64,000 nt of DNA from positions 22,410,783 through 22,474,782 of the forward strand of contig OZ020250.1 in assembly GCA_963971285.1 (NCBI GenBank), read 5' to 3'. This DNA comes from Astropecten irregularis. Lineage: Eukaryota; Echinodermata; Asteroidea; Paxillosida; Astropectinidae. Both the position numbers and the translations under genes were made by a program. A model generated the notes under the pieces. The model was not told where the DNA came from and did no database searches. It was given only the letters and a program-made list of their open reading frames with translations. This document shows, piece after piece, positions 53,760-63,845 of this stretch (positions within the stretch are counted from its first letter, which is position 1; each line of letters begins with the position of its first letter).

Positions 53760-54360
53760 GGATAAAAACTACATTTAAGCTTTCATAGTAACAACTACTT
53801 CATCAGATGTAATGAAGTGGAGCATCATCAACATGAGTATATAAACTGGTATAATGCAATGAAGCATGTCCAAACAAAATGGAGCATGATGAAACATAAC
53901 TGGAGTAGTAGTGCCTGTAGTGGGACATGAAACCAAGGTCCCTATTGAGTCCAGAGTCAATGTAGTCCAGTCTGTGGATTATCTTTTGTTCCTCTGCTTC
54001 TCTGTCCATTCTGATTTTGAAGTGCTTTTGTTTGAGCACAGCCACTCTCAGGTCATCAATGGAATGGCCAGGGAGATTGAAGTGTTGGGACACTGGCTTC
54101 TCCACATCCTGATGCCGAATGTCAAACTTGTGGCCATTGATCTGTTGCTGTAGTGACTGACCAGTTTGACCAATGTACAGGGCTCTGGGGGCATTGCAGG
54201 CAACTGATGGCATAGACCACATTAGATGAGTTGCATGTGTGTAATCCCTTGATGGTGAAGGTAGCATTGTTAGGGCCAGTTAGGGCCATAACTGGCCCCA
54301 ACAATGCTATCTTCACCATCAAGGGTTCACACACACATGCAACTCATCTAATGTGGTCTA
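53760..54360 (-). mobile_element. Penelope-like retroelement fossil (GIY-YIG end)
   Basis: Read on the minus strand, the sequence around 53880-54350 encodes SNVVYAISC, then YIGQTGQSLQQQINGHKFDI, KPVSQHFNLPGHSIDDLRV and RDLGFMSHYRHYY. This is the GIY-YIG endonuclease end of Penelope-like elements. The reverse transcriptase part is absent, so the copy is heavily 5'-truncated, and it is broken in at least one place. The upstream end is a head-to-head inverted duplication (54213-54360). The 3' end at 53775-53815 carries a hammerhead-like motif, which this class of element is known to encode. Confidence 0.8.
54213..54360. repeat. Large palindrome at the Penelope-like fossil's truncated end
   Basis: Arms of about 70 bases, starting TAGACCACATTAGATGAGTT on the left and ending with its complement on the right, face each other across a short centre near 54285. 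They differ at only a few positions. The right arm is therefore a second, opposite-facing fragment of the same element. Confidence 0.9.
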
Positions 54361-55105
54361 TGTGTTACATTGTGGAAAACTGAACCAATTCATAACTTTT
54401 TCTCTCTAAAATGTTTATCAAGAGCATACCTCCTCCATACTGGCTTGATGAAGATGATACAGGACTGCGTATGTTGTGAAGCAATCAAGCAAATGTCAGC
54501 AGGCTGAATGAATGAAACAGCGACTGGATCTGACGTCCTCTATCTGTGAAACAAATGCAGTCATGATAAATCAAAATAGTTCTGCTGAAACTGCATGAAA
54601 GTGAAAGTAAAATTGCAGAATACCCCGCCACTAACTCGAAAGTAGGGGCCGATGCCCCCTGATTGAAATCGTTGGCCAAGATGTGGTCATAGTGTGATCT
54701 GTAATGTTTTTGGTTATCATACATCATTTCCCTAGTACGCCTAATAATAATATTACTGATTAGGCCCTCTTACTTAAGAAGATAGCATGATGGATACGTA
54801 ATGTCACTAATCACGCGTACCTTTTACTTTCAGGTCAAGTTACAGTGATCGTAAGTGCAAACAATTTCAACCATTCCCCCATTAGATAAGGCCTAACGTT
54901 ACATTATTTACCAAAAAAGTTAGAATAAAATTTTAGGTTTTTTATCCAAACAATACAAAACCACCTTCCTCAAGTTCCTGACCCTGCCCTCTGAAACAAA
55001 TTTCCCATTTTAAACAAAGGAAACAATTTCCTTGAGTCCACAAATTAAAAAGGGAGTACATGTGAGCCCTACCAGTACCACTAATTAGGCACCACATTAT
55101 ACCGA

Positions 55106-55127
55106 CCCCCCCCCCCCCCCCCCCCCC
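55106..55127 (+). repeat. Poly-C tract (22 C)
   Basis: An uninterrupted run of 22 cytosines, the longest homopolymer of this kind in the window. Confidence 0.9.
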
Positions 55128-55215
55128 ATCCCGACCCCGGCCACCGCTGTTTCCGTGGCGAAATCTAGTTAGCTGGCTGTGCGTGGGCGTTACAGTGGGC
55201 GTTCATTGATGAAGC

Positions 55216-55229
55216 GCGCCCTCTTGTGG
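55216..55229 (-). promoter_or_regulatory. CTCF-like motif
   Basis: The minus strand reads CCACAAGAGGGCGC, a close match to the animal CTCF core CCASYAGRKGGC. It lies between two divergent genes, where an insulator would be plausible. A related half-motif (TAGGGGGCGCTA) lies near 56846. Single motif matches are weak evidence. Confidence 0.3.
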
Positions 55230-55681
55230 TTATCTTTGTCCACTGCTTAATTAGCATGATTTATTTACGCCTTTTTATGTAAATTCCTAATGAATATTGA
55301 GCATTTTCTTGTAAATGATGTAAAATAAGGTCAACTCTTCCCCTGTTGAACTTAAAATGGGGCGGCCCAGTGTCGAGGGTTTGGTGTAATTCGAGTTTCC
55401 AAACCGCCGTAAATTTTGGTCTTTACACCGAAGTCCCACAGACTGGCCACTTTGCTTGCCTTCCATAATGTCTCTGGAAGTTTTCCTGGAGAATTGTTAG
55501 TATTCAACATGAAGATCTATTCGTTGTCGAGTCATTTGTAACGGAAATGGAGTGCAGAACCCATACACTTTTGCGTTAGTAAACATTCAATGTTGGTGCG
55601 AAACCGTGCAATATGAACATGCCACATACCATCATGCATCACTTTCTCTCTTATTTTGAGGGTTTCCCGCGGCCCTGGGCC

Positions 55682-55705
55682 TTTATTTATTTATTTATTT
55701 ATTTG
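55682..55705 (+). repeat. TTTA microsatellite
   Basis: About six TTTA units in a row. Confidence 0.9.
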
Positions 55706-56362
55706 TATCAGCATTTCAGATGTAAAAAAAAAAAAAAAAGGCAAACGAACTACATGTACTGTGTAATTAATTTATTTGTATAATATACATGTATGGAAAT
55801 TCCTGGAGATTATTCCACGCTGGTTAGCTGGTACCCGCCCAGCTTCTACAGTAAACTAACGACTCTTCCCTCCTGTCACGGTATACGCACTAGGCCTATA
55901 CTGTACTGTACAGTGCATGTTTAACTCAGTACAGTGTGCATGTTGCCTATGGGTGCGTGCACGTTGCACGGGTGAAAAGCACCCCACGAGCCCCGTTGTA
56001 TGTCGCATTCTATTCTAATTTCCTACCGGGTGTGGGGGTTATATACTTTAAAAAGGCCTTACTTTTGTAAAGTAAGAACTGGTTTTAATGGCTATTCCAA
56101 TCCCCTGATTAGGAAAACTTCCTTTCTTTGAGAAAACATGACTTAAAAACGTACTTTTTCTGGAATCCGTCGTCTTTCTTGAGAAAAGAGCGCTGCTTGT
56201 ATTTTTGTATTTCGCGCTACCTGAACCTCCAGAAATTTCTTTCTCGGCGATTTGCCAGCTGAAATATACATATGCAACAGTTCCATCACCTTTTTACCCG
56301 CCCATAAAGTCTATATTACGAAATTTTGGAGGAGTTTATGACACGTTTTGAGAGCTGGCGTT

Positions 56363-56379
56363 ATGAGGTCACACCTCAT
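56363..56379. promoter_or_regulatory. Perfect inverted repeat with AGGTCA half-sites
   Basis: ATGAGGTCACACCTCAT has two 7-base arms around CAC; the left arm with the centre reads AGGTCA. Nuclear receptors bind such half-sites, though a proper inverted receptor element would pair AGGTCA with TGACCT. An NRF1-like site follows 37 bases later. Confidence 0.25.
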
Positions 56380-56415
56380 GAATATGCATTTTTAGTGACC
56401 CACCATGAAAAAGTG

Positions 56416-56425
56416 GCGCATGCGC
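56416..56425. promoter_or_regulatory. NRF1-type site GCGCATGCGC
   Basis: The palindromic decamer GCGCATGCGC is the consensus for NRF1 (alpha-Pal), usually found in CpG-rich promoters. In this AT-rich intergenic region it stands out and may mark a promoter, perhaps of SV2 on the minus strand or of a non-coding exon. Confidence 0.35.
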
Positions 56426-56812
56426 GAAAACTAGATTTCGCCTATGGAGCCCTTGAAACAGCGGTGCGGCCGGGTGCCGACGGAGGTACAGTTCTGAGCT
56501 AACGACAAAGTTCACAAACGTTAGCTGTTTTTCATCTTAATTTTTTATAATCGTAAGGAAATTTGAAAAGTACCTATGCTTTTTCCATCAATGTCACTTC
56601 GTTAGACAAGTAAACACCATGATATCCACGTCTAGTGACAATCATACAAGGAAGTTGTTGCAATTATTTGCCAACACAACAAAAACATTTTATTTGTTAA
56701 TGTCGGCAGCTGCAGATGTCATCAATCAACTCAAGATTAGTCAGTGCATGAGGCATTCATATAGGCGTTTCATTATGCGTCGTCTGGGTTTCAGACAAAC
56801 ACGGAAGGGTGT

Positions 56813-56826
56813 GGGGGGGGGGGGGG
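56813..56826 (+). repeat. Poly-G tract (14 G)
   Basis: An uninterrupted run of 14 guanines in the intergenic region. Confidence 0.9.
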
Positions 56827-57764
56827 TGCAAACATATTTATATAGGGGGCGCTATTTCAGTTTTGTGCAGAGTCATGTAAATAAAATTATAATGTTATTG
56901 AAAAACTTGAATCAGATTAAAAAAAACATGTAATTACAAAAATGCTTGTCTGAGCTGATCAAGCTATACAACGGAATAACTGGAATTGATTATAAAAGTT
57001 CACTTTTCAGATAAAAACTTCAACTTTTCTTTTCAGGTGAAGAAACAATTAATTCACCCAAATTAATTATAACTGAAAGCTGTGGCTCAATTGATTGGTG
57101 GCATGAGTAAAATAAATAATAGTACATGCCAAAAGTAGAACGATGAATACGGATAAAACAAAACCCAAACGAGCAAACTGCAAATTAACCGATCCCCTTT
57201 ATTCTTCCCCAAAAACATTTGACCTAAACTAATTAGCATACTAACCTAATTTACAAACACAGTCATGTTGGAAAATGTCTACCCTGCAAAACTAGACATT
57301 TCAGTGCAATATTTAGAAATAGAATAATTTCTCATCCATCACATTGGATTCAAATTATCATAATAATAATTTCTTTTGCAATTAATGTTCATGCAGCTCA
57401 GATAACAAACGAGCCGGGAAGCTTAATTACAACTTTTTCTATGAGACAGAAATGTTTAGTTTTGACCGCTAAAGCGGCCTAAAATCATGTATAATAAATA
57501 TGTCTTGTTATATGTGATATCTTGGTCACCGTAAAGATAAGTAAAGGTAGGCGGATAGGGCGTACATCAAACTAAGGTAGGGCCTACTGGAACCTGATTT
57601 TTTTCAAATTGAAAAAAAACTTTCCCGAGTTTGAAAAAAGAAAAAAAAACACGTGTTGGCTAAATAGCCCCCTCTCGTGACAAGAAAAACAGAATTGCCT
57701 GGTACTTTGTCGTCACTGCGTACATTTAAGCGATAGATAATGGACACCATTGATTTCTCGTGCT

Positions 57765-57795
57765 GTTCAGGAAAAACGCCGGAAAGTTCTCGAAT
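57765..57795. promoter_or_regulatory. Heat-shock element of the DNAJA promoter
   Basis: GGAAAGTTCTCGAAT at 57781-57795 is three perfect alternating nGAAn/nTTCn units. Two more perfect units (GTTCAGGAAA, 57765-57774) lie just upstream. HSF1 trimers bind three or more such units. An inverted CCAAT (ATTGG at 57799) and a TATA-like AAATAAAAG near 57838 follow, about 120 bases before the donor of the non-coding first exon. Heat inducibility is inferred. Confidence 0.7.
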
Positions 57796-57864
57796 ATATT
57801 GGCACATGCACGGTTATTTTGTCTTGTGAAAACCTGCAAATAAAAGCCAGTGTTTGGCGTAGCA

Positions 57865-57959
57865 GTAAGGTTTCAAATCGTAACCAGTAACTAACAGATA
57901 TTCACTCTTCTCGACAAATATCAGGAAGAAAATTTCACTACTTTTAAGACGAATTTGCG
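57865..57959 (+). other. DNAJA1: Probable non-coding first exon of the DNAJA gene
   Basis: A strong donor (GCG followed by GTAAGT) lies at 57959/57960, downstream of a TATA-like sequence and the heat-shock element. The coding exon starts at an acceptor (TTTTCAG) at 58959, so the transcript most likely has a 5' UTR exon here and a 1.0 kb first intron. The exact transcription start is not visible; 57865 is an estimate from the TATA-like position. Confidence 0.5.
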
Positions 57960-58400
57960 GTAAGTTGTTCGCTCACGTGCCATTTTTTTGCATTGGTTTC
58001 TTCGCATTACGATTTACGTTGCTTCACACAGCAGCCTCAGATTACTCGAGTTTCACACGGTCTTTTGTGTAGCAATTGATTTCTTATTCAGTGATGTCTC
58101 AAATGCTTGTCTCTGTAATTGACTTCGACTCAGAAAACTCATCTTTTTAAGTAATGGTAATGGTTTACATTAATTACAATATCGCTCCGTCATGTCCGTA
58201 GGCGTAGGTAAAACAAAAGCATTTGTGATTTGGCTGCCTTCCCTTCCTTAGTTTTCATGAATCATGGCTTTGCCGTTTCAAAATCATGAAAATGATGAGG
58301 GCCTAATTCCATATTCACTTGGACATGACAGGGTGACCATTCTTTATTGGAAGTTTTGTATATATTTTGCCAGCACAGTCATTTTGTCTGATTGGCCAAT

Positions 58401-58759
58401 AAGCCATTTGCGAGATAAATCTGAATAGTATCTGGTACACAGGCTTCTTTCATTGCATAGAAATGCCCCAGTTTGAATTTCCCAGACTAAAGACTCTGTT
58501 GCTATATCACATGATTCGGGGCAAGCTTTTGCTTAGTTACATAACAGACGTCTTGCACCAATGCACTGTTCATAATGGATAAGAATGGCACAAAGGAACC
58601 AGACCACTCCAGAGATGGGTATCACTATGCAAAAGCTTGCCCCGAATCACGTGATATAGCAACAGTCTTTAGTCTGGGAAATTCAATTTGGTGTGTTTAT
58701 ATGCAATGAAAGAAGTCTGTGTACCAGATACTATTCAGATTTAACTCGCAAATGGCTTA
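58401..58759. repeat. Large foldback in DNAJA intron 1
   Basis: Arms of about 132 bases (58401-58532 and 58628-58759) are nearly complementary across a 95-base spacer. Outer ends are AAGCCATTTGCGAG and CTCGCAAATGGCTT; inner ends are GGGGCAAGCTTTTGC and GCAAAAGCTTGCCCC. There is no coding capacity. It is either a foldback transposon or two copies of one repeat inserted head to head. Confidence 0.85.
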
Positions 58760-59004
58760 TTCTCGATGCATCCTGCTAGCCTTCTTTCTCGAATAAATGT
58801 TATTTTGCTGGAGGTACGTTCTAAAACAGTATATTGATTGCCAATCAGAGTAAGGGAACAGCAAAATAGCATTTGTCATTGTGACCAGGCAGTGCTTAAA
58901 ATTACTATTAATTGTAAAAGGAAAGATGACATTTTTAATTGTAATATTTCTATTTTCAGATTTTGAATAATTGACAGCGCTCGTTTCATCAAAATCCAAT
59001 CATC

Positions 59005-62000
59005 ATGGTGAAGGAGACCGCTTATTATGACATGCTTGGTGTCAAGCCCAGTGCCACGGATGTGGAAATCAAGAAAGCCTACCGGAAGATGGCCTTGAAG
59101 TATCATCCCGATAAGAACCCTGAAGACCCAGAGAAGGTCAGTATTATAGAGTTTGCAGTTCTTGACAGCGGGTGATAAGTCAACAACAGATTTTTGCCCC
59201 TATATGTTTTTATAACTAGCCAGGATATTTTCAAGTAATGTCAAGGAGCATTCCTCAGGGTTGGATCTTTACAAAGGTACCAGAGGTGCTTGCCTTTGTT
59301 GTCATTGGTCATTTGCCTTTTGCCCTTTAAGTTTAAATGATCCAACACTTCCCAGGTTTGCTCCATTTAGCAAAAGAAAAATGCCTCTTCTTGCCATTTT
59401 AAGAAGAAAACTATTCCTGCCCTAATTTATTCAATAATTCAGGTCAGGAAAGGCCTGTCAGTCTTAGATAACAGAACCTTGGTCTTACACACCTCAATGT
59501 GTTAAAGTCTAACAACGCCATGAAATTAATTTGAGTGGTGTAGAGTGGTTTTTAGAGTTAAACATTTATTCTAGCTGTGAGTGATTTATAAGAAAGATGT
59601 TGTTTCTGATTTCCAAACAGTTCAAGCATATCTCTCAAGCCTATGAGGTCCTGAGCGACGCCAAGAAGAGAAAGATCTATGATGAGGGAGGGGAGCAGGC
59701 ATTACGGGAAGGAGGCGGCAGTGGAGGCCATAATCCCATGGACATCTTTGACATGTTCTTTGGCACTCACTCCAGGGCGCATGAGAGGCGCTGTAAAGAC
59801 GTTATTCATCAACTGGGGGTGACCCTGGAAGAGATGTACAACGGCTCACTGCGTAAGCTGGCGCTGAAGAAGAATGTTGTATGCGACAAATGTGAAGGTA
59901 CGTTACACATAGCCCATTGACTACCACGCCTTGATATCATCAGGAACCGCCTTTATTTTATTTTATTTTAAGTCTTTGAATTGACTGGAGCGTGATTCGA
60001 ACCGGCGACCTCCTGAATACCGTACAGTATTCCGGTTCGAATCCCTCTCAAGTCAATTCGTCTTTGTTCACCTTTCAATGACTTCTAATTCAGTCAGTTT
60101 CCCTTGTGGTTATTTTATGATTGTATTTTATTTAAAGTTTTTAACAAGAAATTGTTTCTCTTGAGCAAAACTAGAGTTGTTGTCAAACTGATGTTGAATT
60201 TGACCTTTTTCAGGACGTGGGGGCAAGAAGGGTTCCGTTGAGACCTGTGGGTCATGTAAAGGGTCCGGGATTCGGGTCCACATCCGGCCGATCGCGCCGG
60301 GCATGGTGCAGCAGGTGCGAGCAGCCTGTGAAGATTGCCAAGGCCAGGGTGAAAGGATCAACCCCAAGGACCGTTGCAAACAATGCCAAGGAAAGAAGAT
60401 CGTCAAGAGCACCAAGATCCTAGAGGTTCATATAGATAAAGGTACGTTAGAACAGCGTCCAATACTCCTTCAAGATGCATTGCCCAGAACCGATGGGGAA
60501 CTAAGACTTACTTCAATTTCAATTACTGATTGTACAAAAATGGAAAAGTAATACCCTTTCATGTGATACAATGTGACCTTAAATATCCTGCTAACATTAA
60601 TGACAGTCGGTTTTAAAATTCAAAGCATCAGTACAGTTTGCCAAAATAAAAATGCCCATATCAATGTTTTTGGGGTTGATTTCACAAAACATTGAGATTA
60701 ATCAGAGATGTTCAGCAATCTTCTCACCCACACACATGGAAAGCTTAACAACATAAAATGAATTGGATGTTTTTGTTACTAGGTATGAAAGACGGGCAGA
60801 AGATTACATTCCGTGGAGAAGGAGACCAAGAGCCTGGGCTTGAAGCAGGAGACATCATCATTGTTCTGGAAGAAAAACCACACAAGGTACTTCATTACAG
60901 ACTCTGGTGTTTAATGCTAATCTTGTAGTTTTGTCCCCTGTGTATTCCAGTTGATCAGTTTGATATTTAAATATGAATGAAATTGAGAATAATTGCCATT
61001 TTATATTGTCAGGATGTCACTTCGTATTTGAGATAATTTTGGGAGTTAGTTAAAGCGCATTTGATTGTGGAACTTGAGATTTTTAAACCGGTGGTCTTCT
61101 GTAAAAGTGCTGTGCCATCTGAGTATATCCCCCCCCCCCCCTCCCGCTATGATGGGACCTGACCGTTGCTAATAAACCTTATGAGAAGCCTTGTTACACA
61201 CATTGATAACGTTGACAAGCTGCTATGCAAGTTGATAACATGATGCATTATTCAGCAAGGAAGACCAATTTAAGAGGAGATGCTGTCAAATCAGGTTACA
61301 ACTGCCCATGTGACTCCTGTGACTTTAAACTTCCGCCCATAAATATGAACATTCATTAATTACACCCTAGAATGATAACGGGGGTAACATTCATTACACC
61401 CGTTAGATGAGCTGTTAGTCTCGTGTGTATTTAGTAATAAACACAAACCCATTTACCCTTTGTTTTTTTAATTGTTTAGACATTCAAAAGGAAAGGACAC
61501 GATCTGGTGATGAACAAGGAGATTGAGCTGGTAGAGGCGTTATGTGGATTTAAGCACATCATTAAGACGTTAGATGACCGTGAGCTGATTCTAATGTCCC
61601 ACGAAGGTAAGCTAAGCAAGGCTATCATACCTCACTGACCAAACCAGGCATTAGCTGCTTAGCAAATTAGCTTGGTAAGTAGCAGGCAGTGAACCAGCCA
61701 AAAATATAGCACACGTCCCGCAGCTGTTTAGCTGGTAACCCTATGAAACCTGCTTACCATTGGAGAATTGAATAATTGAAGGCCTTCAACCAGTCATACC
61801 TCACTGACCGAACCAGGCATTAGCTGTATCATTGACTGAATCAGTTGCTTAGCAAATTAACCTGGTAAGCAGCAGACAGTGAACCAGCCAAAAATATAGC
61901 ACACGTCCCGCAGCTGTTTAGCTGGTAACCCTATGAAACCTGCTTACTGTTGGAGAGGTGCTTAATCTTTGTCCTCCTATAGTAGGAAGTGTGATTCATG

Positions 62001-63164
62001 TGTATAATGAGTCATAGAGGCTGTCTGTAATAATGCATTGCCAGTACTAATCTCCTCCTTTCCTGTTCTCTCTCACACACGACGTGTGGCTTTTTGTTAA
62101 AATCTTGACGGGAATGATGTTTTGCATACATGAATCATATCACGAGGTCCGAGCAAGACTTACACATGTACCCCTGTAACATAGACAGATATACTATTAT
62201 TCTTCATGAGGGTGGGTTATCTCTCTCATCGTATGCCATCTTTGTAGGATTATTTCAACTGTGTACCGGTATTCAACATCATGGCATGTCTGATTTCATA
62301 ATCAATTAGACATACCACACAGCCAGTCGGCCAACACAATAAAATGAGACGTCTGACCATCTGACATGAACAGTTCAAAGGTCAATGAACGATCATTGCC
62401 AGCTGGGCGTGCTTTGTAGCATCGACTTGAATCAATCTGTGTTGAGAATACACAGTGTGAATATGTTGCTGCAGTATGTGGGTTGGAACTTAAATGGGTC
62501 ACACTGGAGCTGGTTCACAAGAATCAATAGTGTGAATGCTACGTCTCTTTGATCTGTGTAAACTAGCCGGGTAGAACCAGGGCAGATCCTGGTTGGTTTT
62601 TAACACTGGTCAAAGGATGGTGTGAAAAGGCGTATAGGGGCTCAAAGTTAAATCTGTGGCCAATTGTACATCATTTCATATATGAAGAGAATTGGTGTGC
62701 GATACTGCACACTCACATACATGTAGATAGGTAGACATGTCCATAGGTACTCTTTTCACTTTGGTTACATTTAATATAGATCATGTAAACAAGTCAGTAA
62801 TTCTCCTTTTTTTTTCATTGGTTGCCTAGGTGACGTTATCAAGCATGATGACATCAAAGTGGTTCTGAATGAAGGCATGCCTCATTACCGGTCGCCGTTT
62901 GACAAGGGACGTCTTATCATCCATTTCACTGTCAACTTCCCCAAGGCCGGCCAGATCCAGACAGATTCTATCTCTAAGCTGGAGGCTATCCTACCCAAAC
63001 GACCCGAGTGTATAGTAGCTGATGACGCAGAAGAGGTAGACTTAACGGACTATGTTCCTCCCCAGCATGGCCACCATGGTCACTATGGTAACGCGTATGA
63101 TGAGGATGATGATGATTATCATGGTGGGCGGGGCGGCGGTGGTGTTCAGTGTCAGACTCAATAA
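59005..63164 (+). CDS. DNAJA1: Class A Hsp40 co-chaperone, DNAJA1/DNAJA4 type
   Basis: This cytosolic J-domain protein delivers clients to Hsp70 and stimulates its ATPase. Coding exons are 59005-59136, 59621-59897, 60214-60441, 60783-60886, 61480-61606 and 62830-63164; phases close to 400 residues (human DNAJA1 has 397). The N-terminus [15 protein letters not shown] and the J domain with HPD at residues 34-36 are followed by a short G/M-rich linker ending in DIFDMFFG. Four zinc-binding repeats begin at residue 132 ([32 protein letters not shown]). The C-terminal substrate domains contain [20 protein letters not shown] and [10 protein letters not shown]. The chain ends in CQTQ, a CaaX farnesylation box like the CQTS of DNAJA1. 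The start Met is the first in the exon and matches the family. Nothing is broken. DNAJA2 and DNAJA3 fit less well. A heat-shock element lies upstream. Confidence 0.97.
59978..60125. repeat. Rearranged family A SINE forming a hairpin
   Basis: The first part (59978-60026) is the reverse complement of the SINE B-box side; the second (from about 60029) is the same region in forward orientation. They make a palindrome from GAATTGACT to AGTCAATTC with both B boxes (ATTCGAACCGG and CCGGTTCGAAT). The forward tail then continues with TTTCCCTTGTGGTTATTT to about 60125. The A box is missing, so it should not be transcribed by polymerase III from its own promoter. It lies in DNAJA intron 3. Confidence 0.75.
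60671..60725 (+). repeat. Partial family 1 foldback element
   Basis: GGGGTTGATTTCACAAAACA followed by GAGATTAATC resembles the left end of the elements at 108 and 11960. The right end is missing. It lies in DNAJA intron 4. Confidence 0.45.
61129..61141 (+). repeat. Poly-C tract (13 C)
   Basis: A run of 13 cytosines in DNAJA intron 5. Confidence 0.9.
61626..61957 (+). repeat. Direct duplication in DNAJA intron 6
   Basis: Two near-identical direct copies (61626-61766 and 61795-61957) are separated by 28 bases. Both run from CATACCTCACTGACC through AGTGAACCAGCCAAAAATAT and CACACGTCCCGCAGCTGTTT to ACCTGCTTAC. Copy 2 carries about 21 extra bases (TATCATTGACTGAATCAGTT region) after TTAGCTG. The high identity implies a recent duplication. 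Confidence 0.9.
61958..62829. other. Remainder of DNAJA intron 6
   Basis: I see nothing recognisable in this 0.87 kb of AT-rich intron beyond the duplication just upstream. Short open frames here are not supported. Confidence 0.6.
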
Positions 63165-63845
63165 ACGGGACTTGATTTCTAGATATTTCCCGTAATTATC
63201 AACATGAGATATAACCATATAAAGTATGTATTATACATTAGGCATTCTTGATAAATGTGTATGTATTGATCTTGAATGTGCTGTATAGTTCGGTCACTTT
63301 TAAAACCAAAATGAAACTTAAAGGAGTCGCCCACCTGTGATCTGTGCAGTGCAAGTAAATGGAGTCTTTGCATGTAAATCCATTTGCAAAAAAAAAGCAG
63401 TTTTTAATTTGTATCCATCCGAAAGATTTTCATTGAAAATATTTATGCATTGTATGATTGCGTTTTGTTGTTCACTATGCAGGGTTAATGATGTCATATG
63501 CTTTCATAATGTGTGTGAAACCAATTTTATTAGGCACAGGTGTCTCTCTGTTAAGATCATTCTAACAGGTTGGGCGTGGCTTGCACGGTGTCCATGTTAC
63601 ATCAGGAGACTCGCTATTGTATTATTTTTTGCTATGGCTTTTTATGTCAACATGGAAGTTTGTGAATAAGTTTTATTCTGATTTAAAGAACAGTTGTAAA
63701 TTGGCAGTCATTCAAGAGTATTATATTGTACGAGTGTGTTGATCATTCATGGACATCGTCAGATCGTTGAGCCCCAACCTGTTTGAATGTCTCAACATAT
63801 TATAATCCATTCTTATTCAAAACACTGCCGTCCCAAAATTCATTT
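63165..63845 (+). other. DNAJA1: DNAJA 3' untranslated region and flank
   Basis: AT-rich sequence follows the stop codon. The stop itself overlaps an AATAAA (63160-63165). No further exon or gene is seen; the open frames at 63179-63373 and 63337-63669 lack any family resemblance. Confidence 0.6.

Larger units (their letters stand above)
48862..57764. other. Intergenic region between SV2 and DNAJA
   Basis: About 8.9 kb separates two head-to-head genes. Part must hold the SV2 promoter and any non-coding or first SV2 exon, which I could not place. Recognised content is a TIR element (49889-50313), a hAT-like element (52728-53118), a Penelope-like fossil (53760-54360), homopolymers (55106, 56813), a TTTA repeat and several candidate factor sites near 55216-56425. 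In 50314-52719 and 54361-55105 I see nothing recognisable. Confidence 0.6.
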
